A stretch of 64,000 nucleotides of DNA. Source: Coprinellus micaceus. Taxonomy: Eukaryota > Basidiomycota > Agaricomycetes > Agaricales > Psathyrellaceae. Within the stretch, counting starts at the first letter, position 1; each line of letters begins with the position of its first letter. A program made the translations under genes and the position numbers. Location of the stretch: the NCBI GenBank assembly GCA_951394405.1, contig OX596338.1, positions 868,001-932,000 on the forward strand, in the 5' to 3' direction. Under the pieces are notes generated by a model, which saw only the letters and a program-made list of their open reading frames with translations, had not been told where the DNA came from and searched no databases. Positions 37,651 to 49,800 of this stretch are shown one piece after another.

Positions 37651-39267
37651 ATGGAGACATCGCCAGCACTGACTTCGTTCGTCCTCCCGGATCTCGTCTC
37701 GCACTGCAAATTCAAGCTCTCGTATCACCCCAATGGTGACGAGGTCGCCCAGCAGTCCGTCGAGTGGCTCGACACCAACTGCCCAGATCTCAACGCGAAG
37801 CAGCGGCGAGCATTGAGGGGACTCCAAGCGGGGGAGTTGACGGCGTACTGTTATCATACGGCGTCTTCGGAGCGCTTGCGCGTCGTTTCGGACTTCATGA
37901 ACTACCTGTTCCATCTGTGAGTGCATGTGCCTTTCAAATAGACGCTCAATTCATTTACGCGCGTTAACCTTCAGCGACAACATCAGCGATGGAATGATGA
38001 CGCGGGAGACCGATACCCTTTCAGACGTCGTTATGAACGCGTTGTGGCTTTCAGACCGATACCTGCCCACGAAGGGTCAGACTGAAGACGAGCTCAACCC
38101 CGGAAAACTTGCACGAGAGTACGTCGTGTTTTTTGTTCCACATTTGTCGGCCTACTTTTTCCGAGGTTCTGACTCTATTTCTGTTTTCGATTAGCTTCTG
38201 GGCACGTTGCATACCTGATTGCGGACCTGGTGCGCAGGCACGGTTTAAGGAGACTTTGGGTCTTTTCTTCGAAGCCGTCAATATCCAAGCACGTGCCCGT
38301 GACGAGGGGGTGATTCCAGACCTAGAAGCGTACATTGACGTGAGAAGAGATACATCAGGTGAGATTCCGCGTCTCGGTGCTTGAAGTAGCGGGATCGCTC
38401 ATGTGCTCGCCGTCAGGTTGCAAGCCATGCTGGGCTCTTATCGAGTGAGTTTCTTCGGCGCTCGCGTTCTATTCGTGGTCATTAACCTCCATTTAACCTC
38501 CCAGATACGCCCTTGACATCGATCTGCCTGAGTTTGTAGCGGAGCACCCCGTCATTGCTGCTCTCAATCAAAGCACTAACGATCTAGTAACATGGTCTAA
38601 CGTATGTCGCTCGTCCTGCCATCCCATGTTCGGCGCTAACCCTGGGACCGAACAGGATATCTTTTCCTACAACGTGGAACAGTCGAGAGGTGATACTCAC
38701 AACATGATCGTTATCCTCATGACATACCACGGGCACACCTTGCAGAGCGCAGTCGACTACGTCGGGGACCTTTGCTCGCAGACTATCGATGCGTTCTGTC
38801 ACAACAAGACCAAGATCCCTTCTTGGGGTCCTGAGATTGACGATATGGTCGACCGATATGTTCAAGGTCTCCAGGATTGGATTGTTGGGTATGTTCTCCA
38901 TCACCACATTCCCTCCGTGCCTAGACTTACATCCATTTCCTTTGATAGCTCCCTTCACTGGAGCTTCCAGACTCGCCGCTACTTCGGTAAGGACGGCCAA
39001 GATATCAAGAAGCATCGCATTGTCAAGTTGCTTCCGCTCGAGTCTCAGAATGGCAACGTGTCTCCCCCACCCTCCCGCTGTTCGACGCCCATACCCACCC
39101 CCAAGATCGTTGCAAAGTGGTGGCCCGAACCGACGCTTGAGGAGTACCACTCTCCCGTTCAAAAACGGGGGAACGAGTGGGGTACTGGCGCCTTTGCGCT
39201 TCTCGAAATCTTCCTGGCTCACCTTGTCGGCGTGTTTTTGGGATCCCTCTTCCGAAACTTTCATTGA
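37651..39267 (+). CDS. Sesquiterpene synthase (basidiomycete class I terpene cyclase)
   Basis: Cytosolic enzyme that ionises farnesyl diphosphate (possibly geranyl diphosphate) and cyclises it to a terpene; the product cannot be predicted. Exon 1 is 37651-37916 (METSPALTSFVLPDLVSHC), exon 2 is 37975-38118, exon 3 starts at 38195, and three or four short introns follow; all joins tested keep frame. The metal-binding aspartate-rich motif is LDNISD, formed across the first splice. The second metal motif is NDIFSYNVEQSRGDTHN (NDxxSxxxE), formed across a later splice. The closing motif SLHWSFQTRRYFG carries the conserved RY pair. After this the protein has an unusual tail of about 80 residues, rich in Pro and ending in a hydrophobic stretch FALLEIFLAHLVGVFLG. 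The flanking genes are housekeeping genes, so there is no visible terpene gene cluster. Confidence 0.92.
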
Positions 39268-39850
39268 CATGTTGCTTCCCTTCTCGCCTTCTCCCGGTTT
39301 TGCTCTAGTTTGACGCCCATTTCACGATTCGACATGATGCTGGGTTAACGTCTCCGCCCCATCGCCTCTTCCATGCCCCATACTCATACAGTTACGTCTC
39401 CATATGACACCAGTAATATGCCATTACGATACATTCATCCTTCAATTCGTCATTCGCACCGACAGCTTAAGCCTGTCGCCTTTTCCCCCTCCTACCGCGA
39501 ACAAGTCGGTTGTATTCTTATTCTATCTTCGTCTTCTATCTAATTCACTACTAGTTAGTGTATGCATTCACCCTCCAGGGAGTTTAGCTATTGTATCTAA
39601 TTTACCTATCTACTCCCCAACGCCGAACCACTCCACGACATTCGCTCATAATGTAGTTCACGATACCTATCTGAGCCTTTCATGGTCTCCAATGCAATGA
39701 TTTTCATCCCGAGCGCCCCATTTGAGTTTTGCTTGGACCTGTGATGTCATGATCACAAGGCCCAACCGTGTTTAGGATTTAGGCGCGACGGCCTGAGGAG
39801 CTGTGGGCCCCTTTTCTCATCCCCCTTGACTTCTTCCATCCAGCAATACG
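39268..39850. other. Spacer: terpene synthase 3' region and TMEM69-like promoter
   Basis: A 583-bp spacer between two plus-strand genes. It is pyrimidine-rich near 39480-39560 and just upstream of the next ATG, as is usual for fungal promoters and leaders. No gene or repeat was recognised. Confidence 0.4.
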
Positions 39851-41185
39851 ATGAACGCCTTCCTCCGACCCACTCTACGAACCAGCTTCCTCCGGAACGC
39901 ATCCATTCCTTTGCGATGCCGCCCAGCGCCTACACCCCTCCCGCGGCCTATGGCGATGTTCAGGCCCGTTACCATCAAACTCATGAGCACCAACGTTAGG
40001 TTCCCACTTAAGCCTGCAACCCCTCAAGGCCAGATCCGCTCTGTCGCGAGCCAGGTTTCTGGTCGCCCTGGAAGCCAGTCACTCGAGCACGCTGCAACGA
40101 ACGTGAAGGAGGAGCTGGGCAACTCGGCGTCGGACTTGGCGAAGGTGATTGCAGGTGCGAACATGACGAAGGACGCTATCGTGGATCATAGCGGAGAGTC
40201 TTTCGTGAGTTCTTTTGACCGCTTGTTGTCCACGGAATCTCAAGGTGTGACCCGCAGTACGGCATTACGAGTAAAGTCGCCCATGAAGTGCCGGCACATC
40301 TCATGGTGTTGGGTCTCTCAGGTACGTACTTCAACGATATGACCCTTGAGACTGGCAGAATTAACTCATTGGATGCTTTTATGTGTGATAGGAGGAATAC
40401 CCTACATCGCTGCCTCTGGGACAACACTCTGGCTCGCCAAGCAAGCACAGATCGCCGCGAGTGGAGCCGCTGTCAAACTGGACCCTGGGGTTGCCCTTAC
40501 CATGCTCGACCAGGCGTTGAACTTCCAGGTGGCCTATGGTGCCGTTATGCTTGCTGCGTTGGGTGCGCAACGAGTTGGTTTCTTGGAAACTTCTCATTCA
40601 TCAGCTCCACCACAGGTGCCCTGCAATGGGGTTTCGAAATGTCTGCGTACGGCGGCCACAAGGGATACGTTAGGCTGGGTATTGGCCTCGCTCCTATGCT
40701 GATCGCCTGGACTAGCCTAGGCATGCAGCCCATGGAGGCTCTAGTTTTACAGTGGTTCGCATTCACGGCATTGTGGTATGCGGACTCCAAGACGACGATG
40801 GCCGGCTGGGGTGAGCGAGAGCTTGCAGCCCCTATTTCGACCTAAATCACTGACGTCACGCGTAACCGACAGCCCCTAAGTGGTACTCACAGTACAGGTT
40901 CTACCTATCCATCCTCGTTGGAACCTGGTAAGCGCTCTCACTGGTCAAGGCGTGTATTTGCACTCAAGGTATGGCCCTAGTATCATCGCGTCCCTGGCTG
41001 GCACCTCTTACTGGGGTCCTGTTGCTGGTCACGGCTTCTTGAGCCACGAACTCGACGAGCTCAGGGAGCGGAGGAGGCAAAACATGCCTCAAAAGCACGG
41101 CCTCATCATGGGCCCGATCGAGGCAGTCCCAGCTGGCGCTGACTCCGATAGGTTCACGCGCGTCCACGATCGTAGCAAGGATTAA
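39851..41185 (+). CDS. TMEM69/DUF3429 family protein, probably mitochondrial
   Basis: Multi-pass membrane protein of unknown activity. It starts at the ATG of MNAFLRPTLRTSFLRNAS; the first 50 residues are rich in Arg, Ser and Ala and lack acidic residues, like a mitochondrial targeting sequence. Exon 1 ends in GESF; the next reads YGITSKVAHEVPAHLMVLGL, and across the following splice SGGIPYIAASGTTLWLAKQA. The GxxPY element and later hydrophobic segments (FQVAYGAVMLAALGALQWGF, APMLIAWTSLGMQPMEAL, VLQWFAFTALWYAD, RFYLSILVGTCIIASLAG) match the DUF3429/TMEM69 pattern. The C-terminal tail is charged and ends HDRSKD. Five short introns keep the frame, two of them with donors gtgagt and gtaagc. Confidence 0.85.
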
Positions 41186-41764
41186 ATGAATGTGGGCGGC
41201 GTGGAGCCCAGACTGAACGTTGCTTCTGTGTCGAGAAACTTCAAGTGTATTTGTATCACATCGGCGTGTACGATGAGTCGGTCCATTTCTTCCTTCATAA
41301 ATGTCGCTCCTTGCCCTGGAATTTTCATCAGTGTACCAATAGTCACCCCAAATTCGACGACGTCATTGGGATGATATTTGCTCCTTCATGCCCCATTACC
41401 TGCCGAGAACGATGTTGGGATCTAAAGGTACTCTACTCCCTGTCGAAGACTTTATTCTGGGTATATTTTGACTCAACGCAGGTCATCCCTTCAAATTTAA
41501 TATCGAGCAGAGTTTCGGGTGTGGGAACTCGGCAACCGTGGCCATCAGTCCGCGGGCGCTTGAGCGTCGCTTATTGTTCTCCGAGGTCAGCCTCTTCTTC
41601 TTCTCCTTCCCAGGCCACTTTTTCAATTGCGCATTACTCTTCAGTTTCTTCTTCACCTGGGCTTCTTCTTCATCTTCTTCCTTCGAGTCGAGCTCGATTC
41701 TCTCTTGAGAGATACCCACTTTCGTTTGCTCTCATTCATTTCGATACCCTCCCCTTGGATACCA
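41186..41764. other. Spacer upstream of the SH3 membrane protein
   Basis: A 579-bp spacer that includes a CT-rich tract (about 41586-41680), likely the promoter and leader of the downstream gene. The open frame that continues upstream of the chosen ATG begins only at a TTG and was not used. Confidence 0.4.
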
Positions 41765-42865
41765 ATGCACAAAACTTTGCAGAGAAGGTTGCCGTCCACG
41801 GACGTGAAAGGTCGGGAAGTACACAGGAGGCTGGCGCAGGCAAACGGTGGAGCCGTACCCAGCATCTACGACAGCGATTCAGGGATGAATCTGCTGCCTG
41901 GGGACCCAATTACGATAACGGTAACCCGCGTTGTCCAGCCAGCGACCACGACGACGGTCCCATCCTATCCCTCCTCGCAATCTGTCCCAGCCACACTACC
42001 TAACGGTTCGCCTCCGCTCCCACGTACGACCACATGGACCACCACCTACGTTCAGGCGACCTCAACGACTCCCATCTCCCTCGAGCAGTCTTCTACGCCC
42101 TTACCCAGAGCGTCGACTGCGTCGGTCGGGACGGGCGACCTCGGGTCTGGTGACAGTAACCAAGGCCTCGAACCTGTCTCGGGCAGCTCTGCCCCAAAGA
42201 AAATCCACTCTGGAGTTCTCATCGGGGTCATCATCGTCTGCATCCTCGTCGCATTCGGCATTGCGATTTACGTTGTCCGGACACGCTACGTGCGAAGGCG
42301 CCAGCGGCTGAGGAAGGGATGGACCAATTCCAAAGTGTCCCGACTCTCGGTTGCTCCTGAGCCCAAGGTCCCATTCTCCTCTTCCCCACCCCACAGACAA
42401 CAAGTCCCCATGTTCGTCAAATCCAGGCCCAGCGAGAGGTCCCCATTAGCCCTCGATATTACCGAGACTATGCCACTGGCCCCACCAAATTCCTATGGAA
42501 ACGACCGAAGCCAGTCGCCCGTCTCCGCCACACTTACCTCCTCGCAATCCCCCATTTATGGGCCTCCAGCGACAAAGGCTCTCGGGCAGCCGGTAACAAC
42601 TGTCGTCTCGACGTTCATCACCGCATTGCCGGACGAGCTCGCAATTACGGTGGGGGAATCCATTCGCGTGCTGGCCGAGTACGATGATGGGTGGGCGCTG
42701 TGCTTGAATGCCAGAGGGGAGCAGGGGATGATACCCATGGAATGTTTGGATGGCCGATTCAGTATGGTTGCGGAGAGCATCTCCGGCAACCGTGGGGCTG
42801 GGGGAAATTTGAGGAGAGTGAGCAGTCTCCAGCCTGGCTCGGTCGGCTCTATTGGGCGCTTTTGA
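41765..42865 (+). CDS. Single-pass membrane protein with C-terminal SH3 domain
   Basis: Uninterrupted frame of 366 codons from the ATG of MHKTLQRRLPSTDVKG. Residues about 50-125 are Thr/Ser/Pro-rich, typical of an O-glycosylated outer segment. A membrane segment, VLIGVIIVCILVAFGIAIYV, lies near residues 155-175 and is followed by the stop-transfer cluster RTRYVRRRQRLRK. The cytosolic part has Ser/Pro-rich linkers and an SH3 domain near residues 285-335: ALPDELAITVGESIRVLAEY, the WALC tryptophan and GEQGMIPMECL. This order (outer Ser/Thr stalk, membrane helix, inner SH3) resembles yeast Fus1, a cell-fusion protein, and the many Agaricomycete membrane-SH3 proteins. No cleavable signal peptide is seen, so either the helix acts as the anchor or an upstream exon is missing. 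The exact role is unknown. Confidence 0.83.
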   Translation: MHKTLQRRLPSTDVKGREVHRRLAQANGGAVPSIYDSDSGMNLLPGDPITITVTRVVQPATTTTVPSYPSSQSVPATLPNGSPPLPRTTTWTTTYVQATSTTPISLEQSSTPLPRASTASVGTGDLGSGDSNQGLEPVSGSSAPKKIHSGVLIGVIIVCILVAFGIAIYVVRTRYVRRRQRLRKGWTNSKVSRLSVAPEPKVPFSSSPPHRQQVPMFVKSRPSERSPLALDITETMPLAPPNSYGNDRSQSPVSATLTSSQSPIYGPPATKALGQPVTTVVSTFITALPDELAITVGESIRVLAEYDDGWALCLNARGEQGMIPMECLDGRFSMVAESISGNRGAGGNLRRVSSLQPGSVGSIGRF

Positions 42866-43890
42866 TTGTTGTACCCATTTCTACTTTCATGGTTTCTTGA
42901 ATGAACGTTTACGATTTGTTACCCCCTGTAAGAGCTATTGCTTCTCTTGTACACCTCTCCGGTACCTTACTATCCTTTGTCGCTTGCCTCGCCTATATTG
43001 CATCCTGTGGTTGTTTCCATTCTAGCTAGCGCTCCCATCTTCTCCTCATCATCGCTCTTCATTCCCCCTCATATACGCAAAATGTACTATATCACTGTTT
43101 TCTTTTCTTTCACTTAGAACGACGCTCCTCCTGTACAACTGTGATCATTGCAACGTCCTTTCCGGTTTCGAAACCTGGCCGATAAGGCCATTAAATGTAC
43201 CTTTACACGCTGCGTAGGTTGACGTTAACACCAGCAGATAAGCGTAGCGACCTATGCACCCTCGCCCCTAGTTTTAGTAGTTAGGGCTCGAAATAATCCC
43301 TCAACGTCAAGGGGCTTTGACCCATGATAAGGGTCCCCGCCCTGAGCCTATTTAGGAAGTCATTTCAGTCTCCGCTCGACCCCGCCCGTGACCGCCAGAA
43401 TCCTGGAATGGCGCGCGCTCGTTATTCTCCACCACTCTCTGCTCAGGGAGGCTCCTATTCTCGCTCGGGTGTGAGTATAACTGGAACTTGTTCCCAATTG
43501 GCATCGATTCTTGTCAGTGATCCTCAATTGATGACTTCTGTGACTCACATCACTCTTCCCAGCCAATCACCCCTTCGACTGAACCAGCCCCCATCTCTGA
43601 GCGCCTAAGTGCACCACCTCTTCACCCAATCTGCACTCTTGGGGAAAGTGTCATATCCTTGACAGGTATCCGGCTGGAGACGGTGGATTCGGCACGCGTT
43701 GGACACAATGGCCCGGAATCTGGACGAGGCTGCGCCGCCAGTTGTGTGGTAAGGCTCATGTGAACGGCAGAGCGTGACAGGACCGAATATGTGTTGAATT
43801 AGCGCCTGAACCGCCGAGGAGCCCTGGTATAAAAACGAGGCCTCATGTTTGACATGTGTCCCTTCTCCACTTGACGTTCTCGACACAAGG
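42866..43890. other. Spacer upstream of gene B
   Basis: The distal part is the SH3 gene 3' region. The proximal 230 bp (about 43660-43890) resembles the matching stretch upstream of gene C (about 54870-55061), sharing for example CCAGTTGTNTG, AAGGNTCATGTGA, the TATA element and a TTCTCGACA block just before the ATG. It therefore belongs to the duplicated unit. No gene was recognised. Confidence 0.5.
43828..43835 (+). promoter_or_regulatory. TATA box of gene B
   Basis: TATAAAAA lies 56-63 bp upstream of the gene B ATG. The paralogue has TATAAAG at a nearly equal distance, followed in both by a GCCTCATG block. Conservation between paralogues supports a real core promoter element. Confidence 0.6.
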
Positions 43891-46800
43891 ATGGACGAGC
43901 CTTCCCTGGAGAAGGCCGAGATTGAGAAGCTCGCACTGGCGAAGGTGAGTGCCCACATTTGCGCTGCGGCTCGTCACGGCTGAGCCTGCTCCACCTCAGT
44001 ATGCCATCGATGACAACGCCGCAGAGGCGCAGCAAGGCCGCAAGTCGAAGCCTCCGTCAGTGCACCAGGCGGAACCCCAAAGACCGCCCACCCAAAGCAT
44101 CCCTATACTCAGGAAGGAGCCCAAAAAGTTGAAGCCGACGGAGTTCAGGGAGGATGCGAGGATTTGGCAGCTGTACCTGGAAGAGGCTGAGGAGAAAGCG
44201 AAGGACAAGGCGGATTTGTGGAATACTGGCCTGGACTCCCTTCTCATCTTCGTACGGGAATCTTCGTTTCTCACCATGCGCATCCTCAATAACCTTCCCC
44301 AAAGGCTGGTTTGTTCGCTGGGGTCGTCTCGTCCTTTGTTATCGATGCCAGGAGCGATTTGCAAGAGGATAGCCAACAAAACCTGCTCACAGGGATCCTC
44401 GACATGCTGCGTGACGGGTCCATCGGCGATATATTTGGGATTCCAAGCAACGCGTATTGGATTAGTGGGTTATGGGTCATAAGTCTGTTTACGACGATCT
44501 TCAGCGCGATCATGGGCGTTTTGGCGAAAGCCTGGCTAGCTAAATACGTCCCAGCAACGACCCGCCGCGAAGCCAAGGATGCGTACCACCGCTATAAACT
44601 CGATAGGCAGGCGGAGCGGTGGCACCTGAAGGAGGTTCTCATCTTGGTCCCATTGCTCGTGCAGATTGCATCGGTCCTTTTCCTCATCGGTCTCGTTCTC
44701 CAAATTTACGGCGACAGCTCCACCATTGGACGCACCCTTCTCAGTTTCTGCTTGGTTGGCGCCCTCGTCTATTTCTTCATGACCTTATTCCCTCTTATTA
44801 TCCCGTCGTCCCCCTTCAACACGCCACTCTCGGAGTTATGCGACGCGCTCTTCGGCCAGAATGCAGATGGAGAGGATAGGTCGGCATTCAAGACGGATAT
44901 TGACGAAGGACTTGGGGAAATACTCTACACCAAACTAATACAATCGCCAAAGCCTATCCATATCGACGAAGCAATCGCGGAGGTCGCGCTACCAGCATTT
45001 GAACAGAAATGGACAGAGTTTCTATGCAAAAATGACACTCCCAAGATCCTACTCTCACGCTTCCGGCAATGTGCATCCTCGAGGACGAGCGACACTCTCC
45101 AGCGGGACGAAACGCTGTGCAATCACTTACTCGCGCTCCTCTCCTTCGCAGAGCTGTACGAGGCGAGGCTTCATGAGGCGTTCGACAAGAAGCAGACCCT
45201 CCAAGGTTATGAAACGCTTGACAAGGCTTTGCACGAAGCCTTGGAACCCGGGAACCCCCTCCACCGTTGGAACGAACTTCCCGAGGGTCTCAGGCCATTG
45301 CTTTTCGCACTCCGGACTCATGTCCTAGTCTTGCTGCACCTGCCTCAGAACGATGGGTTCAAGCCTCACGCCCCTTCCGACTTCAATCCCAATGAAATGG
45401 CCGACCGCCCATGGGAGATGACGTTCCAAGACATTCGCTCTAGCCACCGTATTCATTTCACCCTTGCGGCATGCCGTGGCCTGATCGAAGGCGAAAATCA
45501 TCTCAAGACGATCAGTTCTTTCATTCTCTCGTTGTGCCTCGCGAAAGGTAACGCTCGACCGCCCTTCACCTCCCCCGACTGACATCTGTCCTTCGATTAT
45601 TAGCAGCTTTTTCGGCGTCTGAAACTGGCCGAACCAGCGAATGGGCAAGCAGCCTTACAAGAGAAGAGCGGGATAACGTTAATGTGTTGGCCCTGAGGTA
45701 TATCTCTAGGCTTTATCATGCGACGGGTATGTTGGAACCTTCCACTCTGCCGTTCATCCCAGGACTCACGGCGTCTGCGTTACAGTTACGGGGTGGGAGG
45801 ACATGGCTGCAGATGCACTGAGGGAAATACTGTCCGTCGAGGTACCCCTCGGGGATACCGAAAGCACTCGCGGCCATGCTGGCGTGCTCAGGTGTCTCAT
45901 TTTCAGCCTATCTCAACCTAGTCATGCCCTACGCGTCCACGCGATCAAAATGCTCAAGCTGGTTTCCTCGCCAAATCGTATGTCTCTGTTTAGTCAAGAA
46001 GCAGCGGCAAAGTCCGTAGTTAACCCACACTCTAGCTGTTCTGTTCAGCGGAATCATCAACGCATCGGTGAAAAACATTGCCACCATGACCGTCAACGAT
46101 GACCAGGGAGTGCGGGATGATGGATTGGAATTGCTGATAGAACTTGTGAAAGCGAACGGTAGGCATAGGCAAGTTCTGTACGGGTGATACGACTGACCTT
46201 GCGTTTGTCGCAGAGGGGATGGGTGAATCGATCCGGTCTGCCGTAGTCATCAGCGTGCAATCGGGGCTCTCGAAATATGAGGATCAGCCTCGTATTTCGA
46301 CGATCCAATTCGTCGAGAAGCTGTCCACGCTGCAAGGTGGGTAATGCTCGACATTCCTGCTTGCGTACACTGTCAATAATCTCGCTGGCACAGGTTCCGA
46401 TAACATTTTCACTTCCTCCATCGGCGACGTAATCCCTAACCTGGTCGAACTCTTCATGGACAACTCTTCCCCCGACCATGTGCGCCAGGCAGCCTTGAAG
46501 CTTTCCCAGAGGCTTTGGTCAGTTAACTGTCAGTACCATTCCTTTCATCATCCGCCTCAGTCAGGGCTGATCCAAACCAATTAGCATTTACTGAGGTCAA
46601 GAGCGCGATCCTCAACCACTTAGGTACAATGCTTGAGAGGGATGAGTTTAGTAACCGTTACGAATTCTTCAACAACGTGCAGGCCCTTGTAAAAGCAAAG
46701 GACTTTGCATCAGGCAAAGAGCGACTGTCTTACACTTTCCCGTGGTATTCACCAGCGGATTTCATCATCGACATCATGTCCAATGTGTTCGGGAAGATTG

Positions 46801-49800
46801 TCAAAGTGGCGATCTATGAGGAAGACAGAACCATTTCTGTTGGGGCTCAGGATTTCCTGAAGTCGCTGGCGAAGAATGGTGAGCATTCTAGAGCGGTAGA
46901 CCATGCCGCGAAGTTGCGTTAACATCTCATTGTTCCGCCAGACCGCCTCAACGGATATCTACCGAACCTCGAGATCATGACTTGGTTGGAGGCTGTGACG
47001 GTCCGCCCGAGTCGCTGGCGTGTTCGACACAACGCAGTACTTGTTGTCGAAACATTCTCAAAACAATGTGAGTGGTCAACACAGGGCCAAGGCGAACATC
47101 ATTGACCCTGCGCTCGTTCCTAGTGACAGTCACTGCCGGTCTCCTTAACGTTCTTGTGGAAGCTGCACTGACAGATGACGACAACGATGTCCGTACCGCC
47201 GCTATCAAACTTGTATCGGACCTTTGGAAGAAGCCCTACGCTATCGACCGTATGTTCTTGCTTAGAGTCTCTGTCCTTGAGTTTGTCTCTGATCGTATTC
47301 ATAGATGATATCGCCGAGGAAGTGAAAAAGACTATCATCTCTGATTCACACAAGGACACCATCCAGAATGAGGTGTATACGGATATACGAGAAAAATGGG
47401 TCCTATTCCTCGGCGAGGTTGCCAAGATTGGTAGGGTAAATCTTCTACGTGCTGCACTCTTGTGATTGACCGTGTGCTGTCAGTCACGTTCTCTGAAGCC
47501 ATCCCAATCATCGTCCAAGTTGCGGTGGCAAGGGGGAGCAGCTCTGACTTCAGGACCAAGGCCGTAGATCTTCTGGTATCCGAGGACATAACGAAAGGTA
47601 CCTCGTCGAGCCACGAAGTTTTTTCATGTCACTGAAGTTACTGTTCAAGTATCCGACTATCGTGAGGTGGTGAAGGCGAGTGTACCAGAGGAGCTTGAAG
47701 TGAAGCTACCCTGTACTAGTGACCTGTTCAGCGTAGGAAAATGGGTCAAGCTGCTGATTGACCTCTTACCTCATGGTGAGTTCCTCATCTCATGAGCCCA
47801 GATGCCCGTAACTTGATTGCACCGCAGAGGCGCTTCAGGACGTTGCAAAAGGAGCTCTCGCTGGGGTCGTGTCGAGCGCCAAGGAGAGCTTGGATCCAAC
47901 GCCAGGCCCCAAACTGGCCCCGCCAGCCGACCCGCCGAAAGATGGAGACTCTGAGGAGCGTGAGTGATGAGCTCTCCCGTTTAATGTGCAGATATCAAGC
48001 CCGTTCTTTTATCACTTGCAGCCCCTGATCCATCCGGCGACGACGACGACGACTTCATAATAGAATCAGACATCCCTCCACCATTGCGTCGCTTGCTTGG
48101 CAAGTCGTCCTGGGATGGACGCATGTATTGGGTTGAGATACTTGCAAGTCTGGCAGAGCACTGTACGTCCCCATCCACCGGCCCTTTCCGTGACGCTCAA
48201 GCAGTGCGTCCCTTAGTTCCCGAAGATTTCCCCGACGCCCCAAAAATCGTCCTTCAAATCGCCTTGTACGACCCCGATGGCGACGTCCGTAATATGGCCC
48301 TCCAGTCCTTGCGGCCTCTTGCAAAGCGAGGTGCATACTCATCCTCATCCTCTCATCCGCTTGATCTGATTCTACACTACGTGCTCCAGATACGATCAGG
48401 GATTCCTTCCTGGGCGTGGTTGTCGAGCGTATGGATAGGATGGCTGATGACGGCGACTGGAACGTTCGCTTTGCCTTGGCTCAGTTGCTTGCCGCTTTCG
48501 GGGCTTCTAAAGAGTGTGAGTGTAGGACTTCGCAATTGTTCTTATGGCCCTTCCGTTTACGGTATTACTTTAGGCAAGCTTCCAGAATCAGCCACAAGTA
48601 GGCTCATTACCATGGCTCTCGAGGACAGGGATTACGACGTTCGTTCCGAATCGGTCAATTCATTGGCGACCTTGTTGGCCAACGATGGTCGGGAGCACCT
48701 TGTCCCATTTTTATATCGCCTAGCTGACACCATACCCAGCACAGTACCCGGAATTAGCGACAGCTGTCCTGGAGAAGTTTGAGACAGGAGTGAAGGACGG
48801 TCATTGGAAGGCGCGACAATCTTGGATGAAGTTCATTCCGCCTCATATCAAGGATGGTGAGCCAAGCTTGTGTTTTTCGCACGGTCCGGTTCTTAAAAGT
48901 ATCTTTGTGTGTAGCTGGTTCTGCTCGCGCGAGCTTGGTATTTGACCTGGCCATTAATGATGGCGACGTCGACGTCCGGAACACAGCTGTAGCCGTACTG
49001 GAACAGCTGCTGGGTGATGGTGCGTTAATTAGTATGGCACTTTTCGTTGAATACTGAAGTTACTCAGCCAAACTGCGAGATGCAATGGCGTCAAAGATTG
49101 GGAAATCGCTTGCCTCCGCCATCAAGAATGACGAGCAACACACCAACGCGACGTCCTTGTTAACGCGCCTTACCACTCCAAAGCCCTCAGATGGAACGGA
49201 CAAAGGTTCGCTGATGTTCGGATTTCGCGGCTCGATGACGAGCTCACGTTGCAATAGATTCAGAAAACACCCTCACAACGGGGCACGAAATATGGATCGG
49301 TGTCACAATGCTATTAGGTCGGAATGGTGAGCAATCCTTGCTTGATATTGTGTTCTCGGCTCAGGCTTCGTGCGACCCAGACTTCCAGGGTGTTCCTAAG
49401 ATTGTCGAGATGGCCATAAAAGACATGCCAGATGACAACTACGCCGATCTCAAGTCGCTGTTCGGGAAGGGTGAGCGCGCCGTCACTTCACACTCCTCTT
49501 GGCTGATATAAAAAAAACCCTGCTAGTCAAGCTGCAAGACCCAATACAGACCGTTCTGCCGAAATATGTCGAGTCTGCTCTCAAAAGCGACTCGAACGAC
49601 GTCCGTTCTCAGGCGGTGACTCTTTTAGACCGACTGCTATGTTCTGGTGCGCGAAGCTATGCCACCCTTGACAAACTGACCTATACTTATGCCACGCCCT
49701 GCAGAGGAGAGTGCAGGCTGGGACTATGGAGGCCTCTTGGGTCGCACAAGTGAGTAGGGGAGCTTACTGCGTACGGCGGATGTATCCATCTCAATCATCT

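Noticed and set aside
38584..39270. Long antisense open frame (228 codons) opposite the terpene synthase
   Set aside because: It mirrors the synthase exons and introns and has no recognisable domain; the plus strand has clear catalytic motifs and splice sites.
41627..41764. Upstream extension of the SH3 membrane protein, with a hydrophobic start resembling a signal peptide
   Set aside because: The frame opens with TTG, not ATG, and the stretch is a CT-rich leader that gives Leu/Phe/Ser by composition. An unseen upstream exon remains possible.
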